Shown one piece after another: positions 1-10,016 of a stretch of DNA of 64,000 bases. The position numbers were made by a program, and so were the translations under genes. Under the pieces are notes generated by a model. The model was not told the origin of the DNA and ran no database searches. It worked only from the letters and a program-made list of their open reading frames with translations. The DNA comes from Paraglaciecola psychrophila 170 (GTDB taxonomy: Bacteria; Pseudomonadota; Gammaproteobacteria; Enterobacterales; Alteromonadaceae). Location: positions 3,906,001 to 3,970,000 of the forward strand of contig NC_020514.1 of NCBI RefSeq assembly GCF_000347635.1, read 5' to 3'. The first letter of the stretch is position 1, and each line of letters opens with the position of its first letter.

Positions 1-1
1 C

Positions 2-205
2 GATGAAGCCGCGGTATTAGAAAATACTCTGCCTGTTATTTCAAAACGTCTATTCGCGGGTCGCACGGTATTACACGTACTGGCGCCTGATGCACCTGAA
101 GGTTTTGAAAGCACCCCTGCGACATTAGAAGATGTGTATTTCTCTACTTTACACAACTCTCGACAGACCCCTCAACATAACTCTCATTTAACCCAAGCAG
201 CATAA
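2..205 (+). CDS. ABC transporter ATP-binding protein, C-terminal fragment
   Basis: An open frame enters from the left edge and stops at 203-205. It encodes about 67 residues ending the nucleotide-binding subunit of an ABC transporter; the LEDVYFST segment is typical of the tail of such ATPases. The Walker and signature motifs lie outside the window. The stop codon overlaps the TAAGGAAG ribosome binding site of the next gene, whose product is an ABC permease fusion, so the two are almost certainly co-transcribed and form one exporter. Substrate cannot be told from this fragment. Confidence 0.75.
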   Translation, partial: DEAAVLENTLPVISKRLFAGRTVLHVLAPDAPEGFESTPATLEDVYFSTLHNSRQTPQHNSHLTQAA

Positions 206-217
206 GGAAGCTCAGTT

Positions 218-3200
218 ATGTTTACTCAAATGTTAGGGTTTGAATGGCGCTATTTTACTCGCCAGCCCTCTTTTATTGTGACTTGTTTAGTTTTTTTCTT
301 ATTGCCATTCCTAGCCATCACCATTGATGGCGTGCAGATTGGTTCAGGTGGCAATGTATTGTTTAACAGTCCCTTTGCTATTAGCCAAACCATGCTGGTT
401 TTTGGCCTGTTTGGCATGTTTATGGTGGTCAATTTTGTAGCCAGTACTGCCACACGAAACCATACATCTTTCATGTCAGAGATTATTTATACCAAACCTA
501 TTAAACCTTTAAGTTACAACCTTGGACGTTTTTTGGGCGCTTATTTAATATGCCTAGCCGTATTTGCCATGGTGCCATTGGGTTTATTTATAGGCAGCTT
601 AATGCCTTGGATCGATGGTGAAAGAGTTGGCCCAAATAGCTTGATGATGTATGTGCAACCCTTCTTGATTTTTTCCACTACGACCATTCTTGTTCTTGCT
701 ACTTTATTCTATGGCGTCACCAATTTTTTTAAAAGTGTGATGGCTGGTTACATCTGTGCCTTAGGTTTGTTTATTTTGTATTTCGTTTCTGGGCAAGTCT
801 TTAATGAACCCGAGCAACGTACGATTAGAGCATTACTTGACCCCTTTGCCCTAGGTTCATTTCGTGAATATACCCGCTATTGGACAACCTTTGAAAAGAA
901 CGCATTATTACCCGTTCTTGAGGGTGCTATCTTACATAATCGATTATTGTGGCTGGCGGTAGGTAGTTTAATTTTGTTGACAGCAGGCGGGCTATCTAAG
1001 CCATTAAATTTCACGACAAACAAAGCCGGTAAAAAAACAAAGAAAGAAAAAATAGATGTTATTCCCGCCAACAGCAATATTGCGATTAAAGCTTCAGACA
1101 ATAACAGTTTTGCGCAATTTATCTTGCGTACCAAGTTTGAAATAAAGCAAGTCGTGTTAAGCCCTGCATTCCCTATTTTATTGCTATTTTCGGCCTTTCA
1201 ACTTATTGCCGGTTTTCTTAACATAAATGGTGCTTTTGGCGCCCCAAACTGGCCACTCACCCAAACTTTAGTGCAAATCATTATGGCTGCTTTTGGCCTA
1301 ATGACGATTATTGTCATTACTTATTACACAGCAGAAGTGGTTTGGCGTGAACGTACTGTGGGTATGGGCGATATTGTCGATAGTATGCCGGTGGGCAATG
1401 TCACTTTTTGGTTATCAAAATTACTTGCAGTGATGTTAGTGATTGTATCGTTACATTTTGTCGGTTTGGTGATGGCTATTGTCAAACAATTGCTTTCGGG
1501 TTATGAAAACATTGAATTCGGGCAATATTTGATCAGCTTATTGTATTTTGGTGTATTGCCCTTTTGCCTACTTATAGTATTGGCATTTTTACTCCAAGTA
1601 TTAAGCCCTAATAAATACGTGGGCATGTTAATTTTTGTTGGCTACATAATTGTATCCAGTGTGTTTGGTCAAATAGGCATTGAACACAACATGTTTAATT
1701 TTGGTGGCGCTCCTATTTTGCAATACTCAGACTTGAATGGCTACGGCTGGTTTATTCAGACTCAAAGCTGGTACATGCTTTATTGGAGTGCTCTGTCAGT
1801 CGTGCTGGGTGTGATGAGTTATGGAATGTGGCAACGAGGCCCTCAGGCGTCGCTTAAACAACGTTTTAATTTATTAAGTTATCAGCTAGGTAAACCAGGT
1901 AAAAGTATTGCCGCAGCAGCCATGCTGATATTTCTAGCAACAGGTGGTTATATTCATTACAACACCAAAGTGTTGAATAAATTTTATGGCCAAGAAGAGA
2001 GTTTGAATACGCAAGCTGATTACGAAAAAAACTACGTTGAATTTCGTGACGCACCAATGCCATCAGTTGTGAGCATAAATGCAGCCATCGATATTTTCCC
2101 TGAGGAACGACGTATCGCAGCCAGCGCGAATATATCTTTGATTAACCGCACGGCACAGCCCATTTCGCGTTTTCTAGTCAATATTCCACAGCATACTAAA
2201 ATTTATGATGTGCAGATTAGCGGTGGAAAATTAGGCGAAACCAACCCTAAATATAACGTGGCATGGTTCGAATTTGTCGAGCCTATGTCTCCCGGTGAAG
2301 AACGTGCAGGTAAATTATCTGTAGTCCGTGCTCATCGAGGGTTTAAAGACAGAGGTGAAGATGTCACTTTGGTGAAAAATGGTACCTTTATAAACAACTT
2401 CGAGTTATTCCCATCTTTTGGTTTTAATGAGAGTTACCTAATAAGAGATCAGCATGAACGCCGTAAACGAGACTTAGAGCCTTTACAGCGGGCATATAAA
2501 CTTGAAGATACTAGCCGTTATGCGGAAAGCTTTTTTGGCAGGGGTGTCGAGTTTATTGATTTTAGTGCCACAATCTCTACCAGCGACGATCAATTTGCCA
2601 TTGTACCGGGGTATTTGCAAAAAGAATGGCAACAGGATGGCCGCAATTATTATCGATACGAAATGGACGCACCAATGATTAACTTTTTTAGTGTGATGTC
2701 GGCTGATCTAGAAAAGAAAACGGTCGAACATGATGGAATTAACATCGAGGTTTACTACCATAAAAATCATCATTGGAATGTGGACAGAATGATTGAGTCT
2801 AGCCAAGACTCCCTCGACTACTTTCAACAAGTATTTAGCCCTTATCAACACAAACAATTAAGGATCATAGAGTTTCCAGGCTACCGCGGATTTGCACAAA
2901 GTTTTGCTAACACTGTGCCCTACTCCGAAAATATTGGTTTTATTTCGGACTTACGTAACCCTGAAGATATTGACCCAGTTTATTACGTCACTGCTCACGA
3001 AGTGGCTCACCAGTGGTGGGGGCATCAACTTAACGCTGCCAATGTGCAAGGGAGCGCGGTATTGTCTGAAACCTTGTCGCAATACAGCGCCTTAATGGTC
3101 ATGAAGAAAAAGTATGGTGAAATAAAGCTACGTAAGTTTTTAACCCATGAATTGGATCGTTATTTAAGAGGTCGCAGTGCAGAGCGGATCGAAGAAATGC

Positions 3201-3775
3201 CACTGCTACGCGCTGAAAACCAACAATACATTCATTATCAAAAGGGCTCTGTAGTGATGATGGCCTTGGTTAACAAACTAGGTGAAGAACGCCTTAATCA
3301 AGCCCTGCAAGCCTTATTAAATGAATATCAGTTTAGAGAAGACTTATACCCTACTACGTTAGACTTGGTTAGACATTTAAACAGTGTGTCGAACAAAGAA
3401 CAGCAGGCTTATATTAAAGACTTGTTTGAGCAAATCACTATTTACGATTTACGTGCTAAAGAGGTCATTAAGGAAGAGCTTGAAGATAATAAAACCAAGG
3501 TGACATTAACCGTATCAGCACAACAGTTTAGTGCTGATGGAAAAGGTAAAGAAACAGAACAGCCTTTTGCAAAAGAAGTAGAGATTGTTTTGTTCAGCGA
3601 AGATCCTAATGATTTTGCCGCTGAAAACAAAATAATCTATCAAGGTCTACACGCCATTGAAAGTGGTGATACAGTTATAGAATTAATTGTTGACGAAGTG
3701 CCTAACTTTGCCGGTATAGACCCCTTTGTACGTTTTATAGACCGAGACACAGGCAATAATATTATTAAGCTGTAG
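218..3775 (+). CDS. ABC transporter permease fused to M1-family aminopeptidase domain
   Basis: This 1185-residue inner-membrane protein joins an ABC-2-type permease half (roughly residues 1-600, about a dozen hydrophobic segments) to a C-terminal gluzincin peptidase domain (roughly 640-1120). The zinc motif HEVAH is at 927-931, a downstream glutamate lies in the LSETL segment, and a PYSEN segment around 902-905 occupies the place of the M1 GAMEN motif. The start has a good ribosome binding site (AAGGA) overlapping the stop of the upstream ATPase. The family is known from genomes as ABC permease/M1 aminopeptidase, but its substrate is not established. An intact zinc motif suggests the peptidase half is active on the periplasmic side; that is inference. 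Confidence 0.88.
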   Translation: MFTQMLGFEWRYFTRQPSFIVTCLVFFLLPFLAITIDGVQIGSGGNVLFNSPFAISQTMLVFGLFGMFMVVNFVASTATRNHTSFMSEIIYTKPIKPLSYNLGRFLGAYLICLAVFAMVPLGLFIGSLMPWIDGERVGPNSLMMYVQPFLIFSTTTILVLATLFYGVTNFFKSVMAGYICALGLFILYFVSGQVFNEPEQRTIRALLDPFALGSFREYTRYWTTFEKNALLPVLEGAILHNRLLWLAVGSLILLTAGGLSKPLNFTTNKAGKKTKKEKIDVIPANSNIAIKASDNNSFAQFILRTKFEIKQVVLSPAFPILLLFSAFQLIAGFLNINGAFGAPNWPLTQTLVQIIMAAFGLMTIIVITYYTAEVVWRERTVGMGDIVDSMPVGNVTFWLSKLLAVMLVIVSLHFVGLVMAIVKQLLSGYENIEFGQYLISLLYFGVLPFCLLIVLAFLLQVLSPNKYVGMLIFVGYIIVSSVFGQIGIEHNMFNFGGAPILQYSDLNGYGWFIQTQSWYMLYWSALSVVLGVMSYGMWQRGPQASLKQRFNLLSYQLGKPGKSIAAAAMLIFLATGGYIHYNTKVLNKFYGQEESLNTQADYEKNYVEFRDAPMPSVVSINAAIDIFPEERRIAASANISLINRTAQPISRFLVNIPQHTKIYDVQISGGKLGETNPKYNVAWFEFVEPMSPGEERAGKLSVVRAHRGFKDRGEDVTLVKNGTFINNFELFPSFGFNESYLIRDQHERRKRDLEPLQRAYKLEDTSRYAESFFGRGVEFIDFSATISTSDDQFAIVPGYLQKEWQQDGRNYYRYEMDAPMINFFSVMSADLEKKTVEHDGINIEVYYHKNHHWNVDRMIESSQDSLDYFQQVFSPYQHKQLRIIEFPGYRGFAQSFANTVPYSENIGFISDLRNPEDIDPVYYVTAHEVAHQWWGHQLNAANVQGSAVLSETLSQYSALMVMKKKYGEIKLRKFLTHELDRYLRGRSAERIEEMPLLRAENQQYIHYQKGSVVMMALVNKLGEERLNQALQALLNEYQFREDLYPTTLDLVRHLNSVSNKEQQAYIKDLFEQITIYDLRAKEVIKEELEDNKTKVTLTVSAQQFSADGKGKETEQPFAKEVEIVLFSEDPNDFAAENKIIYQGLHAIESGDTVIELIVDEVPNFAGIDPFVRFIDRDTGNNIIKL

Positions 3776-3830
3776 TGCTAGTGTAGAGCTGTTTCAGTGC
3801 TAATATTGCACTGTTTAATTTGTTAAGTTA

Positions 3831-3853
3831 AGCCCTCATCCGAGGGCTTTTTT
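3831..3853 (+). terminator. Rho-independent terminator after the ABC/M1 gene
   Basis: A 7-bp stem, AGCCCTC with GAGGGCT, closes a 4-base loop (ATCC) and is followed by a run of T residues. It lies 55 bases after the stop of the permease-peptidase gene and separates it from the DUF72 gene. Confidence 0.9.
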
Positions 3854-3913
3854 ATAGTACTTTTCTGTAGTTTTCAATTGTCTTTTATGAATTTTTCACC
3901 AAGAGGTTAGTCA

Positions 3914-4786
3914 GTGTCTTTAATCAGAACAGGTTGTCCTACATGGACCCATGAACAATGGTTCGGTAGCTTATTTCCAGCCAACACTGCAAAAGAACGC
4001 AGCCTCGAAGCTTACGCCAAATATTTTAACAGTATCGAAGGTAACACCAGTTTCTACCATATTCCTGACGAAAAAACGCTGCAGCGCTGGGCTGACCAAG
4101 TACCTAATGATTTTCGTTTTACCTTTAAATTTCACCGCAGTATTAGTCACGATAAAAAGCTGCTGAATATAGAAGACGATTTACACTTAGTCCTCAACCG
4201 CATGGCATTATTAGGACATAAGTTAGGCTGCTTAATGCTACAACTACCTGCTAGCTTTGGCCCACAGCAACTCGACACCTTAGCCCATTTCATCCGCCTT
4301 TTACCCAGTGACTTCCGCTATGCCGTTGAAGTCAGGCACTTAGGATTTTTCGATAAAAGTAATAATGAAAAAGCATTGAATCAATTACTAATAGAAAACA
4401 ATATAAACCGCGTGATCATGGACACCAGAGCTTTATTTGCCTGCACTGCTAATGGCGATAAAATCATTGTAGATGCACAGAGAAAAAAACCTAAGGTGCC
4501 TACCCATGTCATTGCTACATCAGACACACCTTTAGTACGTTTTGTCGGTCACCCTATTATTCAAGCAAATAAACCTTTTTATACCCCTTGGATCCACAAA
4601 ACTAAACAATGGTTGGATGAAGGCAAGTCGCCCTATTTATTTTTTCATATGGCCAATACATTCGATGCGCCATGGTTAGCCGAAGCATTTTTTAGTGACT
4701 TCAAGAAGCTCTACCCCGACACACCTATCCCTTCCATACCTTTACCTAAAATGCATATTAATCAACTAGATATTTTTGGACTTTGA
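3914..4786 (+). CDS. DUF72 family protein (YecE-like)
   Basis: The 290-residue product matches the DUF72/YecE family, predicted TIM-barrel proteins of unknown biochemical role. Family-like features are the N-terminal region with FNSIEGNTSFYHIP, the segment FTFKFHRSISHDKKL and the conserved barrel strand YAVEVRH. Length is close to the usual 250-300 residues. The start is GTG, chosen because AAGAGG lies 7 bases upstream. A terminator precedes it, so it begins its own transcript. It is followed after 49 bases by a CoA transferase, but no functional link is evident. Confidence 0.85.
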   Translation: MSLIRTGCPTWTHEQWFGSLFPANTAKERSLEAYAKYFNSIEGNTSFYHIPDEKTLQRWADQVPNDFRFTFKFHRSISHDKKLLNIEDDLHLVLNRMALLGHKLGCLMLQLPASFGPQQLDTLAHFIRLLPSDFRYAVEVRHLGFFDKSNNEKALNQLLIENNINRVIMDTRALFACTANGDKIIVDAQRKKPKVPTHVIATSDTPLVRFVGHPIIQANKPFYTPWIHKTKQWLDEGKSPYLFFHMANTFDAPWLAEAFFSDFKKLYPDTPIPSIPLPKMHINQLDIFGL

Positions 4787-4835
4787 GTCGATTTCTGTAT
4801 GATGTTGCAAATACACATTAATTTTTGAGCAACCA

Positions 4836-6059
4836 ATGTCATCACCACTCTCACATATCCGCGTACTTGAACTTAGCCGCATATTGGCCGGACCTTGGGC
4901 CGGACAGATGCTGGCAGACCTAGGTGCAGAAATAATCAAAGTAGAAAAACCCATTCAAGGTGATGACACTCGCCATTGGGGGCCCCCTTATCTGAATAAC
5001 CAACAAAGCGAAGCCCCAACAGAATCGGCATATTTTTTATCTGCTAATCGCGGCAAACGGTCTATCACCATAGATATTCGACAGCCAAAAGGACAAGCTA
5101 TTATTCATCAACTCATAGAAAGTTGTGATGTACTGATAGAAAACTTCAAAGTCGGTAGTTTACAAAAATACCACCTTGATTACGCTAGCTTATCAGCCAT
5201 AAATCCCCAGCTTATTTATTGCTCGATTACAGGTTTTGGCCAAAACGGTCCTTATGCGCAAAGAGCCGGATACGACTTTTTGTTACAAGGTATGGGTGGA
5301 CTCATGAGTGTAACCGGCGAGCCTGACCACTTACCTGGCGGTGGCCCGCAAAAAGTTGGTGTAGCACTCACTGACATACTCACTGGCATGTATGCCACCA
5401 CAGCGATACAAGCGGCGATTATAGAGCGTGAAAAATCTAGGTTAGGCCAACATATTGACCTTGCCTTGCTCGATGTACAAGTGGCCTGCTTAGCCAATCA
5501 AGCGATGAACTATTTAGTGAGCGATGAGACACCCAAACGTATGGGCAATGCCCACCCGAATATTGTGCCTTATCAAACCTTTCAAACCGCAGATGGCTTT
5601 ATCATTTTAACCATAGGTAACGACTCACAATTTGCAGGCTTTTGTGAGGTGGCACAGTGCCAAGCATTAATCCAAGACCCTCGATTTACTACTAATCAAG
5701 CACGAGTGCGCAACAGAGAGATAGTGATTGAAAAATTGGCAAACATCATCCAAGCAAAAGACAGTGAGTTTTGGTTACAACAGTTAGAAACAAAAGGTGT
5801 GCCATGCGGCCCAATTAATGACATTGCCCAGGTCTTCGAAAACCCACAAATAAAACATCGCAAAATATTAGGTGAACTCACCCACCCAAAAAATGGAAAA
5901 GTGCCAACAATAAAAAATCCCATCAACTTTTCACGCACACCTATCGTTTACAATCAGGCGCCACCCAATCTAGGTGAACATACTGAAGATGTATTAACTG
6001 AATTGTTAGAATATGACGCTAGTGCTATTAATAAACTGCGACAATCAAACGTCATTTAA
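4836..6059 (+). CDS. CaiB/BaiF (family III) CoA transferase
   Basis: The 407-residue protein belongs to the family III CoA transferases (formyl-CoA, carnitine-CoA and succinyl-CoA transferases). The N-terminus LELSRILAGPWAGQMLADLGAEIIKVE is diagnostic. The YDFLLQGMGGLMSVTGEPD segment and the aspartate of TDILTGMY (about residue 180) match the family's active-site region, where an aspartate carries the CoA intermediate. Specific donor and acceptor cannot be read from sequence. A hotdog acyl-CoA thioesterase follows 134 bases downstream on the same strand, which may place both in acyl-CoA turnover; that is inference. Confidence 0.88.
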   Translation: MSSPLSHIRVLELSRILAGPWAGQMLADLGAEIIKVEKPIQGDDTRHWGPPYLNNQQSEAPTESAYFLSANRGKRSITIDIRQPKGQAIIHQLIESCDVLIENFKVGSLQKYHLDYASLSAINPQLIYCSITGFGQNGPYAQRAGYDFLLQGMGGLMSVTGEPDHLPGGGPQKVGVALTDILTGMYATTAIQAAIIEREKSRLGQHIDLALLDVQVACLANQAMNYLVSDETPKRMGNAHPNIVPYQTFQTADGFIILTIGNDSQFAGFCEVAQCQALIQDPRFTTNQARVRNREIVIEKLANIIQAKDSEFWLQQLETKGVPCGPINDIAQVFENPQIKHRKILGELTHPKNGKVPTIKNPINFSRTPIVYNQAPPNLGEHTEDVLTELLEYDASAINKLRQSNVI

Positions 6060-6192
6060 AATAAACTTACTTAGGTAGGGTTTCTTAGACACTGATTTGA
6101 CCATTGAACTATCTTATATTGAAGCATTAATTCTCAGAGGATTGGTTACGTAATATAGTGTCTTACTGAATTAAACTTACTAAGGAATACAA

Positions 6193-6618
6193 ATGCGCTT
6201 TTTATCTCGCCGATTAGTCATGCCTAATGATTTAAATTATGCCAATGCGTTATTTGGTGGCCGCGCTTTGGAATGGATTGATGAAGAAGCCGCGATTTAT
6301 GCGATATGTCAGTTAGAAACCAATTACTTGGTGACCAAACATATTGGTGAAATTAGCTTTGAGTCTCCTGCTATCCAGGGTGACGTAGTGGAGTTTGGTT
6401 TGGAAACCAAAAATGTCGGTCGTACTTCTATTACGGTATCGTGCTTGGTGCGAAATAAAGCCACTAAAAAAACTATCTGCTTTGCTGATGACATTGTGTT
6501 CGTTCGAGTTGATCCAAAGAGCAAAAGACCAGCACCCCATGGTAAAACAATGGAGCAGCTAGAGACACAAACAGAACAAGAAGTTCGTAATTTGAATATA
6601 AAAAAACAAACGGTATAG
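6193..6618 (+). CDS. Acyl-CoA thioesterase, hotdog fold (YciA-like)
   Basis: A 141-residue single-hotdog protein. The N-terminal MPNDLNYANALFGGRALEWIDEEAA segment, with the DxNxxGxxFGG-like pattern, is the active-site helix of the YciA/acyl-CoA thioester hydrolase group, which hydrolyses acyl-CoA in the cytoplasm. The ATG has AAGGA upstream with suitable spacing. Length is typical of the family. Substrate chain length is unknown. It lies downstream of a CoA transferase and is convergent with the phytase gene. Confidence 0.82.
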   Translation: MRFLSRRLVMPNDLNYANALFGGRALEWIDEEAAIYAICQLETNYLVTKHIGEISFESPAIQGDVVEFGLETKNVGRTSITVSCLVRNKATKKTICFADDIVFVRVDPKSKRPAPHGKTMEQLETQTEQEVRNLNIKKQTV

Positions 6619-6920
6619 GATAAGTTAACGCCATCAACCACGTTATTCCGGTAATTTCTTAAGCCAAAATTTAAATCAAAGTATTCTTACCTCATCGGTT
6701 TACTCGCATCGATTTTAAATTAAACTTAAAAATATTGTTTACGTTGAGCATTAATGGTGGTTTGTGGCTAGCCCTTCGTTAAATCAACACAGCGACGCAT
6801 AGTAAACTTCGGTAAAATAACTATGATATGGCTTGGAACTATCACGCAAGTTAAGTTAGAAAACGTGCTTTAGGCGTCAGGTTCATCTGTAAACTCAGGC
6901 TAGTTATAAGGGCACAGTCT
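6619..6920. other. Intergenic spacer without a visible gene
   Basis: About 300 bases between the thioesterase and the convergent phytase gene. I see no open frame with a ribosome binding site, no repeat and no RNA gene. The only structured element is the hairpin at its right edge. Confidence 0.5.
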
Positions 6921-6942
6921 AGCTTGCTCTATTGAGCAAGCT
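6921..6942 (-). terminator. Hairpin overlapping the phytase stop codon
   Basis: A perfect 9-bp inverted repeat, AGCTTGCTC with GAGCAAGCT around a 4-base loop, includes the last codons and stop of the phytase frame. It could terminate the minus-strand phosphatase/phytase transcript, although no strong T run follows in that direction. On the plus strand the hairpin is followed by a T-rich stretch, so it may serve the thioesterase transcript instead. Confidence 0.5.
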
Positions 6943-8906
6943 GCCTTATTTTTAGTGTGATAAAATCATCTAGATATTCACCAGAAACGAGTTTGAAATT
7001 TTGTGGTGCCATTGGCATGACATTTCTACCATCTTGAACTACCAGTAAACCTTTTGGAAATGCATCGCCTAAAGGAATGCTTGTCACTTCAATACCATCA
7101 GTTTCAGATACTGCATCAATACCTAAAGCCTTATTCGCACCTATTGCAAATACGCCCAACAATTCATTGTTGGCATCTATGCGATAAATAGCAAAACGGT
7201 TATTTCCTTGGCTGGATACCACTAAAAATTTCTCGCCGTCTATGTTGTAAATACCCATTCCTTCAATGTCGGCCTTAACAGGTGCTTGCGCTCTTGCAAT
7301 AAGTTCGGGCTGTCCATTGATGTTATCTAGTTGCATTTTCCACACCCCCCGTTGATTCCTCACAAAAAAACAAACGCTTGGTGTCGTCATCCACTACACA
7401 CCCCTCGGGTTGGCTATTGGCTTTAAATGCGTCAATTTTCTTTGCGCTAATTTCGCTTGTGTTGGTGGCTAGTTGGTAGCGATTAAATTGGCCGTCCGTA
7501 TCGTTAATAATCACCTCAAGTTGGTCATCATGCTGATACAAACAAAGACCATAAACATCATTTAAATCTGTTGAAATATCAATCAAATGTTTAGCCATTC
7601 CGGACTCATCAATACTAAAAACCGTCATAGATTGATTTGAACGATTACTGGCCACAGCGATGTCTTTATATTGACCGTTAACGAATATGTTTTGACGGAT
7701 ATCGATATTATTTATTTTACCTACCGCGAGGGTTTGTACTAATTCACCGCGTAAACTATAAATATTCAGGCCATACTTTTTATCCGTACCAAAAATCAAA
7801 CTTTTACTCGGCCGGCTGGCGTGTATCCATATAGCAGGGTCATCTGCGGCATCACCAAAGCGCTGAACTGAATCGGTTTCAGCAACAGCATAAAACGCCT
7901 CTACTGCATCAAAATCAGCTTGCTGGAGTTTATTTTTTTTAACAGACAGCTTAGTTTTACCAATTTGAGCTGCCAACCAATCCACTTCTATTGCGTACAA
8001 TTGTTGCTGACTTTCATCGTATGCTCCCATCAATAATTTAGCGCTGTTTGTAGCAATATTAATTGACGATAAACGAATATTATTAGGTAAGCTGATATCT
8101 GCAGGTGCAGGAAGTAAATTAGGCTCATCGTTTGCAGCGAACACCCAAATATTGTTACTGTCAGGACTGGCTGCAAAAACATATCCTGATGCATGCGTAC
8201 TAATGCTTTCGACTTCTCCAGACACTGTAAAAGGTATCAACTTACGTTCGTTTTCGCCTTCGTTAAGTGCATCATATTGCCATATTCCAACTTCTTCCTC
8301 GGCTATTAATAATTGATGTGTTGTATCAATCACTGCACAGTCAGACATATTGGGGCCAATATTTAAAGATCTAATGGCTGGCAAACGTGCGCTCAATTGA
8401 CTGTCAACAAGCTCGATTTCAATCCCGTGATGTTGAAGAACACCTAACGTGTCAATCGTGAATAAAGATAAACCGTCTCTGGTATTGCCAAGACACACCC
8501 CTTCGATATCCGATTCATTCGCAGGCAAGCTAGCCAGTTTATTAAATGAGGCTTGCGCAATATCAAAATGCAAAAGATGGATAGCAGAAGTGCTGTCATC
8601 TAAAGCGGCAATCAATATCATGTGTGGTTGTTGTATTGAAATACGCCAATCTATAGTTGCCACCTTACCGCTCCATTGACTTATTGGCGTAAAGTCGCTG
8701 TCGAGCCATGTTAAACCTTCATCTGCGTCAACAACTAACCACCCATTGGCATTGTCTAAATCAATTGGATAGGCTTCTTGCCCTTGTATATCTATCTGGT
8801 TAAATGACAATACCTTGTTGTCAGACTTACCTTGAACAGTGTTATTCTGACAGCCACCTAGTAAAACCAAAGCCAATAAAAAATAAACAGATTGCGTTAT
8901 TTTCAT
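6929..8906 (-). pseudogene. Beta-propeller 3-phytase lipoprotein, frameshifted at a G6 run
   Basis: The product would be a secreted, lipid-anchored alkaline phytase releasing phosphate from myo-inositol hexakisphosphate. The N-terminus has a signal peptide with lipobox LGGC (Cys19). Residues about 30-320 resemble a degenerate first propeller. About 345 onward is the canonical beta-propeller phytase: FGDAADDPAIW, GTDKKYGLNIY, NNIDIR, VASNR, SQPEGCVVDDD, then, in another frame, ADIEGMGIY, SSQGNNRFAIYR, TDGIEV and QNFKLV. The first frame (8906 to 7323) ends soon after FFCEES; the second continues as GVWKMQLDN. With five rather than six G at 7345-7350 the join reads EESTGVWKM, giving about 658 residues. 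The start overlaps the stop of the upstream phosphatase (ATGA), so translation is coupled. A true mutation or a sequencing error are both possible. Confidence 0.85.
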
Positions 8907-9916
8907 TTTGCTTCTCGATCGATGTTATAACGATAAACAACATTGCCGTTGTCACCAATAAATTGCACTACAAGGGCATCAGTGCCGATTGATAGCGCTG
9001 CAAATCCAGCACTAGAAGATGAAAAACGCGTAAAATCTACTTTTCCCGTAGGGCGTAGTTTTGAGCCAGCACCCGAAATAAAATGTTCAACCGTTTTACC
9101 TGTTACTTGGTTGTGCTGTAGGTCATGCTCATGACCTGCAAAGTACGCATGTACACGGTATTTTTCTAAAATAGGCTCTAGTACTGATTTGATCCCGTCG
9201 GTTGCACCATAACGTTTGCCACTCGAATACAGTGGATGGTGTCCAAATACGATGCGCCAGTCCGCTTTACTGTTGGATAACGTTTGATGTAACCATATAA
9301 GTTGCGCATCGGCGTCTTGTGTTTGAGTTTCTTGGTATTTAGTCTCGCCCTGATAGTCTGGATTAAGTGGGCTTGTATCAATAAATAGCAAATGTGCTTG
9401 GGTACCGTCATCAAGCGTAATCAGTTTCTCATAGTACTGTGCCGGTAGCTCCCAGCGCCGACTCACTTGACTGTAGTCAATTTGGGCTTGCCAATTGCCT
9501 CTATAATCGTGGTTTCCTAAGGTAGGATACCAATCGATAAATAAATTAGGTCCCTGATAAATTTGCTCAAACGAGGTATTCCAAATAGGGTCGTGAATGG
9601 ATGCCACACCGTTATCGTAAAAGTTGTCGCCGGTGGTTACGACCATTTCTGCATCCAGATAGTGAGAAGCAATATCCATCCATTTAGCCACTGAACGTTG
9701 TGAATAATGTCCATTTCGGCCCCAATCGCCAAGTATTAGTAAATCCACATCCGAGTCTTCAGCGAACAGCTGTTTTATTTCATGGGCTTGGTAATATTTA
9801 TCATCATAGCTTTGCGCATTTATAAATGGTGGCGCGGCAAGCGTTGGAGTAATCGTTATCAATTGCCATAAAACAATCAATAGGTAAATAAAACATGACT
9901 TAGGTATCTGACTCAT
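8903..9916 (-). CDS. Secreted metallophosphoesterase (tartrate-resistant acid phosphatase-like)
   Basis: A calcineurin-like phosphoesterase carrying the full metal-ligand series in order: GDWGRNG, GDNFYDNG, GNHDY, GHHPLY and GHEHD. This arrangement resembles the ACP5/purple acid phosphatase group acting on phosphomonoesters. The start at 9916 is preferred to an upstream TTG (9937) because TTGAGGA sits just before it and the resulting N-terminus is a clean signal peptide (SCFIYLLIVLWQLI, then TPTLAA). The protein of about 337 residues is therefore exported. It overlaps the phytase gene by 4 bases and follows the TonB receptor gene by 100 bases without a terminator, suggesting a receptor-phosphatase-phytase operon. 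Confidence 0.88.
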   Translation of the reverse strand: MSQIPKSCFIYLLIVLWQLITITPTLAAPPFINAQSYDDKYYQAHEIKQLFAEDSDVDLLILGDWGRNGHYSQRSVAKWMDIASHYLDAEMVVTTGDNFYDNGVASIHDPIWNTSFEQIYQGPNLFIDWYPTLGNHDYRGNWQAQIDYSQVSRRWELPAQYYEKLITLDDGTQAHLLFIDTSPLNPDYQGETKYQETQTQDADAQLIWLHQTLSNSKADWRIVFGHHPLYSSGKRYGATDGIKSVLEPILEKYRVHAYFAGHEHDLQHNQVTGKTVEHFISGAGSKLRPTGKVDFTRFSSSSAGFAALSIGTDALVVQFIGDNGNVVYRYNIDREAK

Positions 9917-10016
9917 AAAATCCTCAAAATAACGCAAGCCATCAACTGAAACGATGACCTGCTTTATTTGTTAAATGTGTTAAATGTTTAGGCAACTTGA
10001 ATTAATGTTAAGTGGT

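Noticed and set aside
7323..7390. Programmed ribosomal frameshifting as the explanation for the split phytase
   Set aside because: No classical slippery heptamer with a downstream structure is evident and the family is normally one continuous frame; an indel in the G run explains it more simply.
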